Position numbers and translations under genes: made by a program
Assembly (NCBI GenBank): GCA_947442105.1
Contig: CANEVH010000033.1
Coordinates: 1-43,266, forward strand
Length of the DNA: 43,266 bases
Source: Comamonadaceae bacterium
GTDB lineage: Bacteria > Pseudomonadota > Gammaproteobacteria > Burkholderiales > Burkholderiaceae_C
Direction: 5' to 3'
Notes under the pieces: generated by a model
Seen by the model: only the letters and a program-made list of their open reading frames with translations
Told to the model about the DNA's origin: nothing
Database searches by the model: none
In this document: in pieces, positions 1 through 7,210 of the stretch
Layout of the letters: every line of letters starts with the position of its first letter
How positions within the stretch are numbered: the first letter of the stretch is position 1

Positions 1-84
1 CAGTGTGAGGCGCGGGAAATGCGGGAAAACGAGGCTCAAACCGATGAAATCAGCCTCGAAAAGCGTCGGGAGTTCACGATATGA
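1..84 (+). pseudogene. 3' end of a probable transposase, cut by the window edge
   Basis: The reading frame enters from base 1 and codes for 27 residues ending at TGA 82-84. The tail is charged and ends in LEKRREFTI. The same tail is coded on the minus strand at the other end of the window (43195-43266). The one base difference inside the shared coding part (position 66, CGT versus CGC) leaves arginine unchanged, which supports real coding. A repeated coding end at both contig edges is typical of an insertion-sequence transposase whose copies broke the assembly. The family cannot be told from 27 residues, so the transposase call is inference. Confidence 0.5.
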
Positions 85-151
85 AAGGGTTGCGTGGAAA
101 TCAAATGTCCCGAGCAAGGCGCCACACTTTTGCGTGGGGTATTTCAGCAGC
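13..151 (+). mobile_element. Left copy of a 139-bp inverted repeat (insertion-sequence end)
   Basis: Bases 13-151 match the reverse complement of 43128-43266 with a single difference at position 66. The match stops just after the string ATTTCAGCAG, and beyond that point the two flanks diverge. The sharp boundary therefore marks the end of the mobile element. It lies 23 bp from the cysE stop, so the element inserted immediately downstream of cysE. The interpretation as an IS end is inference; the repeat itself is directly visible. Confidence 0.75.
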
Positions 152-174
152 ATGCTAAGGCTGGTAGCCGCTGG

Positions 175-942
175 CTACTTGCCCACCAACTGATTGAGCC
201 GTTCGGCCTCAAAGCATTCGCTGCGCGCAGCGTCGCCGGGCATTTGCACTTGTTGCTGCTGGCACAGCTTTTCCAGCGCCTGCCACAGCAGAGCGATTTG
301 GCGGTCTTGGCTGGAGGCGTTGTCGATCAGGCCGCGCAGGGCTTGGCTGACTGGGTCGTCTTCTTGGGTGATGCCGTAGGCGCTGAACTTGGGTTGCTGC
401 GCAACCACGTCCGCACTCTCACCCGCTTTGATTTGGATGATGCGCGCCGGAATGCCTACCGCCGTGGCGCCCGCGGGCACGGGCTTGATGACCACCGCGT
501 TGCTGCCGATCTTGGCGCCATCGCCCACCTCAAAACCGCCCAGTACCTTGGCCCCGGCGCTGACCACCACGTCTTTGCCCAAGGTGGGGTGGCGCTTGGC
601 GCCTTTGTAGAGCGAGGTGCCGCCCAAAGTGACGCCTTGGTAAATGGTGCAGCCATCGCCTATTTCGGCGGTTTCTCCAACCACTGTGCCCATAGCGTGG
701 TCAAAAAACACGCGGTTGCCAATTTTGGCGCCGGGGTGGATTTCAATGCCGGTCAGAAAGCGCGCAATGTGCGAGGTAAAGCGCCCCAGCCACCGAAAGC
801 CGTGGGTCCAGAACCAATGGGCCGGACGGTGCAAGACCACGGCGTGCAGGCCGGGGTAGCAGGTGATGACCTCCCAGGTGCTGCGCGCAGCCGGGTCGCG
901 GTCAAGAATGCATTGAATGTCGGTGCGGATGCGGGAAAACAT
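175..942 (-). CDS. cysE: Serine O-acetyltransferase
   Basis: Transfers acetyl from acetyl-CoA to L-serine to give O-acetylserine, the first committed step of cysteine synthesis; cytoplasmic. The 255-residue protein starts at MFSRIRTDIQ, has a short helical N-terminal part, then the left-handed beta-helix of hexapeptide repeats containing DHAMGTVVGETAEIGDG and GVTLGGTS, the usual CysE signature. The length fits the short CysE type. A longer frame extends upstream, but it would run into trmJ and lacks family similarity, so ATG 942 is preferred. It lies 10 bp downstream of the trmJ stop on the same strand, implying co-transcription. The Gln-rich C-terminal tail (LCQQQQVQ) is beyond the catalytic core. 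An IS end begins 23 bp past its stop codon. Confidence 0.95.
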   Translation of the reverse strand: MFSRIRTDIQCILDRDPAARSTWEVITCYPGLHAVVLHRPAHWFWTHGFRWLGRFTSHIARFLTGIEIHPGAKIGNRVFFDHAMGTVVGETAEIGDGCTIYQGVTLGGTSLYKGAKRHPTLGKDVVVSAGAKVLGGFEVGDGAKIGSNAVVIKPVPAGATAVGIPARIIQIKAGESADVVAQQPKFSAYGITQEDDPVSQALRGLIDNASSQDRQIALLWQALEKLCQQQQVQMPGDAARSECFEAERLNQLVGK

Positions 943-952
943 GCTTCTGAGT

Positions 953-1750
953 CTATCCCTTGGCGCCGCCGTCCACAGCAGGCATGGTTTTGTCCGCGCC
1001 CACGGCGGCTGACTGCTGCAGCACCGCCTTGGCAATGCCGCGCAGGATGTGGATTTCTTCCTGCGTGACGGACGCGCGGTTAAAGAGTTGGTTCAGGCGC
1101 GGCATGAGTTTTTTGGGCGCGGCAGGGTCCAGAAAACCTAAGGCGACCAAAGACTGCTCCAAGTGCGTGAGCATGCCCGCCACTTGGGCAGCGTCAGCCA
1201 GTGCGCCGCTGGGGGTTTGGGCATGGGCGCCAAAGCCACCGAGCGCCAACCGCCATTCATAGGCGATCACCTGCAAAGCAGCGCCGATGTTGAGCGAGCC
1301 AAACTGCGGGTTGCTGGGAATGCTCAGGCAGGCGTGGCAGCGGTACACGTCCTCATTGCGCATGCCAAAGCGCTCGGAGCCAAACAAAAAGGCCACGCCT
1401 GCGGGTTGGGGAGGCGCAGCGTCGGTGGCCGCTGCGGGCGCGGCCATCAGCTGCGCAAAGTGCTCGCGCGGCCAGCGCGTGGGCGGGCCAAAGTCGCGCG
1501 GCGTCATGGCGGTGGCGCACAGGTGGTCCACGCCGACTAGCGCTTCGTCCAGGGAGTCGACGATGCGGCACTTTTCCAGCACGTCCAGGGCGCCGCTGGC
1601 GCGCTGTATGGTTTCTTCACGGCGCAGCACATTGGGCCAGCGTGGCGCCACCAGCACCAGGTCGTCAAAGCCCATGGTTTTCATGGCGCGCGCGGCGGCG
1701 CCCACATTGCCAGCGTGGCTGGTCTGGATCAGGATGAAACGGGTGTGCAT
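953..1750 (-). CDS. trmJ: tRNA (cytidine/uridine-2'-O-)-methyltransferase TrmJ
   Basis: SPOUT-family RNA methyltransferase that uses S-adenosylmethionine to 2'-O-methylate position 32 of tRNAs. The N-terminal [14 protein letters not shown] segment, the [12 protein letters not shown] loop and the trefoil-knot motif [10 protein letters not shown] are all present, followed by a helical C-terminal dimerisation part ([18 protein letters not shown]). At 265 residues it is slightly longer than the E. coli protein. ATG 1750 (MHTRF) is preferred over an upstream TTG at 1759. It is the first gene of a two-gene unit with cysE and is divergent from suhB, with 129 bp between the two starts. The trmJ-cysE and suhB arrangement is, to my knowledge, common in Burkholderiales. 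Confidence 0.93.
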   Translation of the reverse strand: MHTRFILIQTSHAGNVGAAARAMKTMGFDDLVLVAPRWPNVLRREETIQRASGALDVLEKCRIVDSLDEALVGVDHLCATAMTPRDFGPPTRWPREHFAQLMAAPAAATDAAPPQPAGVAFLFGSERFGMRNEDVYRCHACLSIPSNPQFGSLNIGAALQVIAYEWRLALGGFGAHAQTPSGALADAAQVAGMLTHLEQSLVALGFLDPAAPKKLMPRLNQLFNRASVTQEEIHILRGIAKAVLQQSAAVGADKTMPAVDGGAKG

Positions 1751-1879
1751 GGTGTCCAAGGTGCCGCCGCAGGCCGGGCGCGTAAAATCGCTCTATTGTC
1801 GCCGTGCGTGTCCACGCACAGCGAACGCCGCCGCCGCATCGCCAGCGCGCCCCATCCTCCGTTCTTCACCCCACAATCT

Positions 1880-2887
1880 ATGTCGCTCAATCTGCACCCC
1901 ATGATCAATGTGGCCGTCAAGGCTGCTCGCGCCGCTGGCAACATCATCAACCGCGCCGCGCTGGACATCGAATCGGTCCGGGTTTCCCAAAAGAAGGCCA
2001 ACGACTTTGTCACCGAAGTCGACCACGCCGCAGAAAAAGCGATCATTGACACCCTGCTAGCCGCCTACCCCGGCCACGCCATCTGGGCCGAAGAATCGGG
2101 CCGCGAGCACGGCGCACAAGACTCCGAATTCGTCTGGATCATCGACCCGCTGGACGGCACCACCAATTTCATCCACGGCCTGCCAATTTATTGCGTGAGC
2201 ATTGCTTTGGCCGTCAAAGGCAAAGTCGAACAAGCCGTGGTCTATGACCCGACGCGCAACGACTTGTTTACCGCCACCAAAGGCCGGGGCGCGTTTTTGA
2301 ACGACCGGCGCATCCGTGTGTCCAAGCGCACCGAACTCAAAGGCTGCCTGATTTCCACCGGCTTTCCTTTTCGCGACGGCGACAATTTTCAGGAATACCT
2401 GGCCATGGTGGGCGAGGTGATGCAGCGCACCGCAGGCATTCGCCGCCCCGGCGCCGCCGCGCTGGACCTGGCCTATGTGGCTGCCGGCTACACCGATGGC
2501 TTTTTTGAGCGCGGTTTGCAGCCTTGGGACGTGGCCGCTGGCTCACTGCTGGTGACCGAAGCCGGTGGTTTGGTGGGCAATTTCACCGGTGAAGCGGACT
2601 ACCTGGACCAGCAGGAATGCATCGCAGGCGCGCCACGCGTCTATGGCCAATTGGTGGGCATGCTGGGCAAGTACAGCAAATTTGCCAGCGCGGGCGACAA
2701 AGCCGCAGTGCGCCAAGCAGCGGCATCGACTTTGTCGCAGGCGGCACCCCAAGCCTCAACAGCCGACACGACACCGGCCAAAACGCTCGCCACAACACCT
2801 GTCGCGTCGCCTGAATCAGCGACCACCCCCGCGCCTGCGGCTGCGCTGCCTGCCGAGCCGTCTGCCGCTAGCGACGCGCCGTTCTAA
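1880..2887 (+). CDS. suhB: Inositol-1-monophosphatase family protein SuhB
   Basis: Magnesium-dependent phosphatase of the IMPase fold; in enterobacteria SuhB also joins the ribosomal-RNA antitermination complex. The metal-binding motifs are intact: [23 protein letters not shown] and [15 protein letters not shown]. The start at ATG 1880 ([13 protein letters not shown]) matches the family; the longer upstream frame overlaps trmJ and looks non-coding. At 335 residues it is about 65-70 longer than E. coli SuhB. The excess is a C-terminal tail after [11 protein letters not shown], made almost only of Ala, Pro, Thr and Ser, and predicted to be disordered. The core assignment is secure; whether the tail has a role is unknown. 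Confidence 0.94.
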   Translation: MSLNLHPMINVAVKAARAAGNIINRAALDIESVRVSQKKANDFVTEVDHAAEKAIIDTLLAAYPGHAIWAEESGREHGAQDSEFVWIIDPLDGTTNFIHGLPIYCVSIALAVKGKVEQAVVYDPTRNDLFTATKGRGAFLNDRRIRVSKRTELKGCLISTGFPFRDGDNFQEYLAMVGEVMQRTAGIRRPGAAALDLAYVAAGYTDGFFERGLQPWDVAAGSLLVTEAGGLVGNFTGEADYLDQQECIAGAPRVYGQLVGMLGKYSKFASAGDKAAVRQAAASTLSQAAPQASTADTTPAKTLATTPVASPESATTPAPAAALPAEPSAASDAPF

Positions 2888-2937
2888 GGGCTGCGCCCGG
2901 CGCTCCAAGACCGGGTAAAGCTGGCTGGCTTGCCGCC

Positions 2938-3978
2938 TTAGGCCGCTGCAAGGCCTGCAAACTGCGCCTTCACGGCGGCAATGGACTCTGCACTCAAGCG
3001 GTTGCCATACTGCGCCACCACTTGCGCGGCGGCGCGGTTGCCCAAGGCGGCTGCTTCTGCGTGGCTGTGGCCCTGGGTTACCGCGTACAAAAACGCCCCG
3101 GCGAACATATCGCCCGCGCCGTTGCTGTCCAAGGCCTTGACCGGCACGGCTGGCACCACGGTTTGGCCGCCGCCTTCCAGCACCACGCAGCCCTTGGCGC
3201 TGCGGGTGACGCACACCACGCGCGCCAGCGGCGCCATGCGGGCGCAGACCTCGGCAAAGTCCTGCGCGCCGCACCACACCTGGGCTTCTTCTTCGTTGCA
3301 AAACAAATATTCCAGGGCGACGCTAGGGTCACTGTCGGGCGCCACGCCGAGCATGGCGTCCAGGCCGGGGCGGCAAAACTGGATCATGCTCATGTCGCTC
3401 AGCGTTACCGCCAGCGCCACACCGGCCTGGGCCGCGATGGCACGACCGCGCAGCGCGGCGTCCAGCCCGGTGGGGGAGGCGGCCAGATAGCCTTCCATGT
3501 AATACACCTTGGAGCGCGCAATGTCTTGCGGGTGCAAGGCCGTATGGTCCAGCTCGGCGGTGGCGCCCAAAAAAGTGCTCATGCTGCGCTCGGCATCGGG
3601 CGTAACCATCACCAAACAGACCCCGGTCTGGCCGGCCGGAGCGGCCATGTGGTTCAGGTTGGTGGCCACACCGTGGCTGGCCAGGTCTTGGGTGTAAAAG
3701 GCGCCCAACTCATCGTCCGCCACGCGGCAGGAATAAAAAGCCTTGCCGCCAAACTGCGCCACTGCTACCACTGTGTTGCCAGCCGAGCCGCCACCGGTGC
3801 GCCGGGCGTGCAGGCCTTGCATGTGGTGCAACAACTCGGCGCGGCGCGGCGCGTCGATCAGCGTCATATGGCGTTTGGCCACGCCTGTTTGGGCCAGCAG
3901 GTCCTCGGACACCTCGTACTCGGAATCGACCAGAGCGTTGCCAATGGCGTAAACATCAATTTTTGTCATGTTTGTCAT
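2938..3978 (-). CDS. PfkB-family kinase, probable adenosine kinase
   Basis: Ribokinase-fold enzyme that phosphorylates a sugar or nucleoside with ATP. The N-terminal part carries RRTGGGSAGNTVVAVAQFGG, the PfkB signature 1 region that binds substrate. The C-terminal DSNGAGDMFAGAF is signature 2, with the catalytic Asp in GAGD. The start at ATG 3978 has an AGGA Shine-Dalgarno sequence 5 bases upstream; a second ATG at 3969 is spaced too far. The 346 residues fit the bacterial adenosine-kinase-like PfkB group better than fructokinases, but the substrate is inferred. It converges on suhB with 50 bp between and is followed upstream by fpr on the same strand (38 bp from the fpr stop). Confidence 0.85.
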   Translation of the reverse strand: MTNMTKIDVYAIGNALVDSEYEVSEDLLAQTGVAKRHMTLIDAPRRAELLHHMQGLHARRTGGGSAGNTVVAVAQFGGKAFYSCRVADDELGAFYTQDLASHGVATNLNHMAAPAGQTGVCLVMVTPDAERSMSTFLGATAELDHTALHPQDIARSKVYYMEGYLAASPTGLDAALRGRAIAAQAGVALAVTLSDMSMIQFCRPGLDAMLGVAPDSDPSVALEYLFCNEEEAQVWCGAQDFAEVCARMAPLARVVCVTRSAKGCVVLEGGGQTVVPAVPVKALDSNGAGDMFAGAFLYAVTQGHSHAEAAALGNRAAAQVVAQYGNRLSAESIAAVKAQFAGLAAA

Positions 3979-4016
3979 GTGCTTCCTGCGTGTTGGGCTG
4001 TGGTTTGGTGCGGGGC

Positions 4017-4793
4017 TTATTGCTCGACAAAGGCGCGCTCAACGACGTAGTCACCCTGCTTGGTGGTGTTGCCTTCCATAAAGCCGCGCTCCTCCAGAAT
4101 TTTCTTCAGGTCCCGCAGCATCTCGGGGCTGCCGCACAGCATCACGCGGTCGGTGGCCGGGGCAAACTTGGGCAGGCCCAGGTCGGCCTGCAGCTTGCCG
4201 GTGGTTAGCAAATCGGTCACGCGGCCCTGGTTCTTAAAAGGCTCGCGCGTCACGGTGGGGTAGTACAAGAGCTGCGCGCTCACCATTTCGCCCAAAAATT
4301 CGTGGTCCGGCAGCTCGTGCGTCAAGTAATCGTAATAGGCCAGCTCCGCCACTTCGCGCACGCCATGGACCAGAATCACTTTCTCAAACTGCTCGTAGGT
4401 GGCCGGGTCACGCACAATGCTCAAAAACGGCGCCACGCCGGTGCCGGTGCCAATGAGGTAGAGGTTTTTGCCCTTGAGCAAATAGTCGATTAGCAAAGTG
4501 CCGGTGGGCTTGCGCCCGACCACGATCTTGTCGCCCACCTGGATGTGCTGCAGCTTGGACGTGAGCGGCCCGTTGGGCACCTTGATGCTCAAAAATTCCA
4601 GGTGCTCTTCGTAGTTGGCGCTGGCAATGCTGTAGGCGCGCAGCAGGGGCTTGCCGCCTTCGCCGCGCAGGCCGATCATGGTGAAGTGGCCGTTAGAAAA
4701 GCGCAGCGTGGCGTCGCGCGTGGTGGTGAAGCTAAACAGGCGGTCGGTCCAGTGGTGCACGCTCAACACCGTTTCGTCTAAAAATGCACTCAT
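4017..4793 (-). CDS. fpr: Ferredoxin--NADP+ reductase
   Basis: FAD flavoprotein that moves electrons between NADPH and ferredoxin or flavodoxin, used for iron-sulfur chemistry and oxidative-stress defence. The FAD-binding motif RAYSIAS, the pyrophosphate-binding GTGTGVAPF and the NADP-binding CGSPEML are all visible. The C-terminus VVERAFVEQ is typical of the bacterial subclass I Fpr. Length 258 residues is as expected. The start ATG 4793 is well placed; the upstream gap of 107 bp is shared with the divergent thioredoxin-like gene. It lies 38 bp upstream of the PfkB kinase on the same strand, so both may be read together. Confidence 0.94.
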   Translation of the reverse strand: MSAFLDETVLSVHHWTDRLFSFTTTRDATLRFSNGHFTMIGLRGEGGKPLLRAYSIASANYEEHLEFLSIKVPNGPLTSKLQHIQVGDKIVVGRKPTGTLLIDYLLKGKNLYLIGTGTGVAPFLSIVRDPATYEQFEKVILVHGVREVAELAYYDYLTHELPDHEFLGEMVSAQLLYYPTVTREPFKNQGRVTDLLTTGKLQADLGLPKFAPATDRVMLCGSPEMLRDLKKILEERGFMEGNTTKQGDYVVERAFVEQ

Positions 4794-4900
4794 GGGGGGC
4801 CTTGGGGGAGTTCAAAATGCCACAGCGGCAAACCGTCTAGTGTAAAACCTCGCACCAAGCAGACCCCGCCCATCCTTACCGCCCCACGCTTTCTGCCTCC

Positions 4901-5284
4901 ATGCCCCCCTTGCCCCTCCCCGCCGCGCCACCCTCCCCCGACTTGCTGGTGGCCTGCCTTTGCGCGCAGTGGTGCGGCACTTGCCGCGACTACCGCCCCC
5001 TGTTTGACCAATTGCAGGCCGAATTCGCACCCGCGCGCTTTGTCTGGATCGACATAGAAGACGAAGCCGACCTGGTAGACCCGGTGGAGGTGGACAACTT
5101 CCCCACCCTGCTGGTGGTGGCCGACGGACAAGCCCGCTTTTTTGGCACGCTCACGCCGCACATCGATACGCTGCGCCGCATCCTGCAAACCCAGCTTGCC
5201 GCCGACGGCGCGCCCCTGGCTGACGCGCAGGCCCAGGCTTTGGCGCAGAGGGTGTTGCAGGCCTTGGCGTCGCCTTCGCGCTGA
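4901..5284 (+). CDS. Thioredoxin-like protein with a CGTC active site
   Basis: A 127-residue single-domain thioredoxin-fold protein. The active-site dithiol is WCGTC (Cys25 and Cys28), and the cis-proline loop is seen as VDNFPTLLVV. The N-terminus is short and Pro-rich with no convincing signal peptide, so a cytoplasmic location is likely. CGTC is not the CGPC of classical thioredoxin; it resembles small thioredoxin-family proteins of Burkholderiales with no assigned substrate. It is divergent from fpr, with 107 bp between the two starts, which is consistent with a redox role, though that link is inference. Downstream it converges on the DUF5615 toxin gene, leaving an 87-bp gap in which I see nothing definite. 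Confidence 0.8.
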   Translation: MPPLPLPAAPPSPDLLVACLCAQWCGTCRDYRPLFDQLQAEFAPARFVWIDIEDEADLVDPVEVDNFPTLLVVADGQARFFGTLTPHIDTLRRILQTQLAADGAPLADAQAQALAQRVLQALASPSR

Positions 5285-5371
5285 CAGCCACCAATCAACG
5301 GCCCGGATGCTCCTTAACGAACTGGCGCCGGGGTAAATCTGAACGGCATGTGAGCCCGGTCGGACGCTGGA

Positions 5372-5707
5372 TCAACAAACGATTTCAATCGATGCAAGAT
5401 CTTGGTCAATCAAAGACTCGGTGATTACGTCCTTGTTTTCAAGCAACAGTGTCAGCGTGGCAGCGCGAGTTTGGTTGAGCGTCTTGAGGCGAATGACCTT
5501 TGGCGGCTGCCCCCACACCAGAGACAATTCTTGAAAATCGCCGTCGCGGGTAACAATGACGTACCCGTCATCTCTGGCCCTTTGCCATACCTCTTTGTCG
5601 GTGGCCGACTGCATTCCCAGCAACACCACTTGGTCGCTTCCGGGGTAGTCGTGCTGGAGAAATGGCACCAAGCGGCGCGACAAATTCTCGTCAAGCAGCA
5701 GCTTCAT
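5372..5707 (-). CDS. DUF5615 PIN-like protein, probable toxin
   Basis: A 111-residue protein that starts MKLLLDENLS and carries VTRDGDF in the middle. Together these give the acidic residues Asp6, Glu7, Asp55 and Asp57, the hallmark of the PIN-like DUF5615 family. Members are thought to be ribonuclease toxins of type II toxin-antitoxin pairs. Its start overlaps the stop of the upstream DUF433 gene by 4 bp (ATGA), the standard arrangement for this pair. Activity is not shown by the sequence; the assignment rests on family features and gene order. Confidence 0.85.
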   Translation of the reverse strand: MKLLLDENLSRRLVPFLQHDYPGSDQVVLLGMQSATDKEVWQRARDDGYVIVTRDGDFQELSLVWGQPPKVIRLKTLNQTRAATLTLLLENKDVITESLIDQDLASIEIVC

Positions 5708-5922
5708 TGCACCTTGTACAAATAGACTTGATGCTCACGCTCGGCCGCGTAAGCCAGCGCAGCCAAGATATCTTCAGGCGTCAACTCAGGAAAGTCGTCC
5801 TGGATATCCTGCTGTGACATACCGCTCGACAGCATAGACAAAACGTCATACACGGTGATGCGCAGACCCCGTATGCAAGGCCTAGCGCCGCGTTTGCCCG
5901 GCTCCAACGTAATTCTGTTCAT
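5704..5922 (-). CDS. DUF433 protein, probable antitoxin
   Basis: A 72-residue DUF433-family protein. It holds the family signature: CIRGLRITVYDVLSMLSSGM followed by a DFPELTPEDILAALAYAAE helix, a winged-helix-like DNA-binding fold. ATG 5922 is chosen because it is preceded by an AAAGGA ribosome-binding site about 8 bases upstream and because the family starts here; the longer upstream frame has no family similarity. It is translationally coupled to the DUF5615 toxin gene by a 4-bp overlap. A perfect 20-bp palindrome lies 91 bp upstream of its start and is a candidate operator. Confidence 0.85.
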   Translation of the reverse strand: MNRITLEPGKRGARPCIRGLRITVYDVLSMLSSGMSQQDIQDDFPELTPEDILAALAYAAEREHQVYLYKVQ

Positions 5923-6013
5923 GTATAAATCCTTTGACGACTCGGCCAAAAAAATGATTAGACCTGCAATTGGAACACTTGCCGGTGTCGAACGGTGTCC
6001 GCCTAAGTCCTGA

Positions 6014-6033
6014 CTGAGTCTGATCAGACTCAG
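6014..6033. promoter_or_regulatory. Perfect 20-bp palindrome between mazF and the DUF433 gene
   Basis: CTGAGTCTGATCAGACTCAG reads identically on both strands. It overlaps the mazF stop codon (6030-6032) and lies 91 bp upstream of the DUF433 start. It could be an operator for the DUF433 antitoxin or a transcript-end hairpin for mazF. No T-run follows on the minus strand, which favours a protein-binding site. The role is inference. Confidence 0.5.
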
Positions 6034-6368
6034 ATCGAGACAATCCCGTTCAACTCTTCGCACGCCGGCTCAAACTCCGCGGGTGGCACCTGTTTGCATG
6101 GGTTTGGTCGTGCGCCACGGTCGCGCCAGGCGAATGACTTGGGCTGGTGCGCCAACACGTAACAAACCTCGCCTTTGGCTGAGACAAACCTCACAGCAAA
6201 CGGATTTTTTTCATTGCTGCTTGCATGGGACATCGGCAAACCGATGAGGAGCTGGGTCCGCTCGTTGAGCGCCTTGGGGGACAACACCAGCATCGGGTGT
6301 TCGTCCTTCATCTCAGCGCCCACCTGCGGGTTGAAATCGACCAAGATCATGTCGCGCCGATCTGGCAC
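6030..6368 (-). CDS. mazF: MazF/PemK-family endoribonuclease toxin, start region interrupted
   Basis: Sequence-specific mRNA endonuclease of a type II toxin-antitoxin pair. VDFNPQVGAE, the LVLSP strand and the SFAWRDRGARP segment match MazF (E. coli has WVDFDP, VVLSP and SIAWRARGA). The open part begins at GTG 6368. Directly upstream and in the same frame lies ATG 6392, overlapping the mazE stop by one base, followed by six codons (ALVSKL) and then TGA 6371-6369. E. coli MazF begins MVSRYVPDMGD, so MALVSKL-stop-VPDRRD looks like the ancestral start with a nonsense codon at position 8. Translation could restart at GTG 6368, next to the stop, or at ATG 6350. It may be a weakened toxin or an early pseudogene. 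Confidence 0.8.
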   Translation of the reverse strand: MPDRRDMILVDFNPQVGAEMKDEHPMLVLSPKALNERTQLLIGLPMSHASSNEKNPFAVRFVSAKGEVCYVLAHQPKSFAWRDRGARPNPCKQVPPAEFEPACEELNGIVSI

Positions 6369-6391
6369 TCAGAGCTTGCTCACAAGCGCCA

Positions 6392-6652
6392 TCAGAACAC
6401 TTCCGCGCCAACGCGGCCAGATGCCATAGCCTCCCCGCCGTAAACGGCTGGGTCAAAGGCTTTGAGCTTTTGGGCCAGCGTCAGCTTGGGCTTGCCCACG
6501 GCACGCAAGAAAACCCCACCCTCAACCACCTCTACCTTAATCGGCAGGCCACGGGTAAACCGCGCAGCCTTGGCCACCGGGGCAGTGATGCGCACCGCAA
6601 GGCCGTTGCCCCACTCTTGGACCGTCTGCTCAACTGAAACTGCTGCTGTCAT
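6392..6652 (-). CDS. mazE: MazE/AbrB-type antitoxin
   Basis: An 86-residue SpoVT/AbrB-fold antitoxin. The N-terminal swapped-hairpin domain is seen as QEWGNGLAVRITAPVAKAA, matching the family pattern of W-G-N-S/G-x-A-V-R-I-P. The acidic, unstructured C-terminus expected to bind MazF runs through LKAFDPAVYGGEAM. ATG 6652 is chosen because the family starts here; upstream codons belong to the promoter region. Its stop overlaps by one base the ATG that looks like the original mazF start, so the two were translationally coupled. Confidence 0.85.
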   Translation of the reverse strand: MTAAVSVEQTVQEWGNGLAVRITAPVAKAARFTRGLPIKVEVVEGGVFLRAVGKPKLTLAQKLKAFDPAVYGGEAMASGRVGAEVF

Positions 6653-6682
6653 ACGGCTGCCCCTTTGGTATGTTGATACAAG

Positions 6683-6709
6683 TTTATACATGGCTGTCGC
6701 TTGCGTCAA
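6683..6709 (-). promoter_or_regulatory. Candidate promoter for mazEF
   Basis: On the minus strand TTGACG (6709-6704) is followed after 15 bases by TATAAA (6688-6683), 30 bp before the mazE ATG. A second TTGACG lies 12 bp further upstream (6721-6716). The spacer is shorter than the ideal 17, so this is only a candidate. The near-direct repeat TGTAT flanking the -10 region may serve the antitoxin. Confidence 0.35.
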
Positions 6710-6786
6710 CACACGCGTCAACACAATATCTGGTCAGTGGCTTTATCAGTAAACAATTTCATTCGTCGCAAGGTCGTTGTTTAAGG

Positions 6787-6812
6787 TTCAATTGCGTGTT
6801 GAAACAATTGAA
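6787..6812. promoter_or_regulatory. Inverted repeat, probable operator of the XRE regulator
   Basis: TTCAATTG at 6787-6794 and CAATTGAA at 6805-6812 form a perfect 8-bp inverted repeat with a 10-bp spacer. The right half overlaps the AAGGA ribosome-binding site (6811-6815) of the gene starting at 6827. Position and symmetry suit binding of the XRE dimer to its own control region; autoregulation is inferred. Confidence 0.55.
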
Positions 6813-6826
6813 GGATTTGCTAAACC

Positions 6827-7210
6827 ATGATGAATGAAGCCCAACTGCAAGCGCGTGACGCCAAACGCGATATTGGCGCCGAGCTGATCGAAGCGGTTAA
6901 GGAACTGCGGGCTCACAAAGCGGCGCGCACCACCACGTTTGAGCTTTTAGCGGACGGCAGCATGTGCCGCACGGTAACCCTGGCCGACGGCACCGTGCAA
7001 AGCACAGAAGTATTGACAGCCCCGCAGTGGCAACTGTTGAACGCACGCTCTCAGGCGGGCCTGTCGCAAGCCGAGTTTGCCCGCGCCACCGGTGTGTCGG
7101 TGCGCACTTTGCAAGAGTGGGAACAGGGCCGCAAAGTGCCCAGCGGTGCGGCGCAAAGCCTGCTCAAGTTGGTCAGTCGCCACCCAGAATTGCTGGCAGA
7201 GTTGGTCTAG
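6827..7210 (+). CDS. XRE-family regulator, HigA-like antitoxin without a visible partner
   Basis: A 127-residue protein. The N-terminal helix (DIGAELIEAVKELRAHK) and a beta segment are followed by a C-terminal helix-turn-helix, LSQAEFARATGVSVRTLQEW, then the EQGRKVPSGAAQSLL extension typical of HigA/NadS-type antitoxins. Such genes normally sit beside a RelE/HigB-like toxin. Here the upstream neighbour is the divergent mazEF and the downstream neighbour is the convergent tlpA-like gene, which it overlaps by 4 bp, so no toxin partner is visible. It is preceded by an inverted repeat and an AAGGA site. It may be an orphan antitoxin or a plain transcription factor. Confidence 0.78.
   Translation: MMNEAQLQARDAKRDIGAELIEAVKELRAHKAARTTTFELLADGSMCRTVTLADGTVQSTEVLTAPQWQLLNARSQAGLSQAEFARATGVSVRTLQEWEQGRKVPSGAAQSLLKLVSRHPELLAELV

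Noticed and set aside
94-1068. 324-residue open frame opposite cysE
   Set aside because: Opposite a confident cysE; its first residues come only from the IS end repeat.
3022-4050. 342-residue open frame opposite the PfkB kinase
   Set aside because: Antisense shadow; the minus strand has clear PfkB signatures and a ribosome-binding site.
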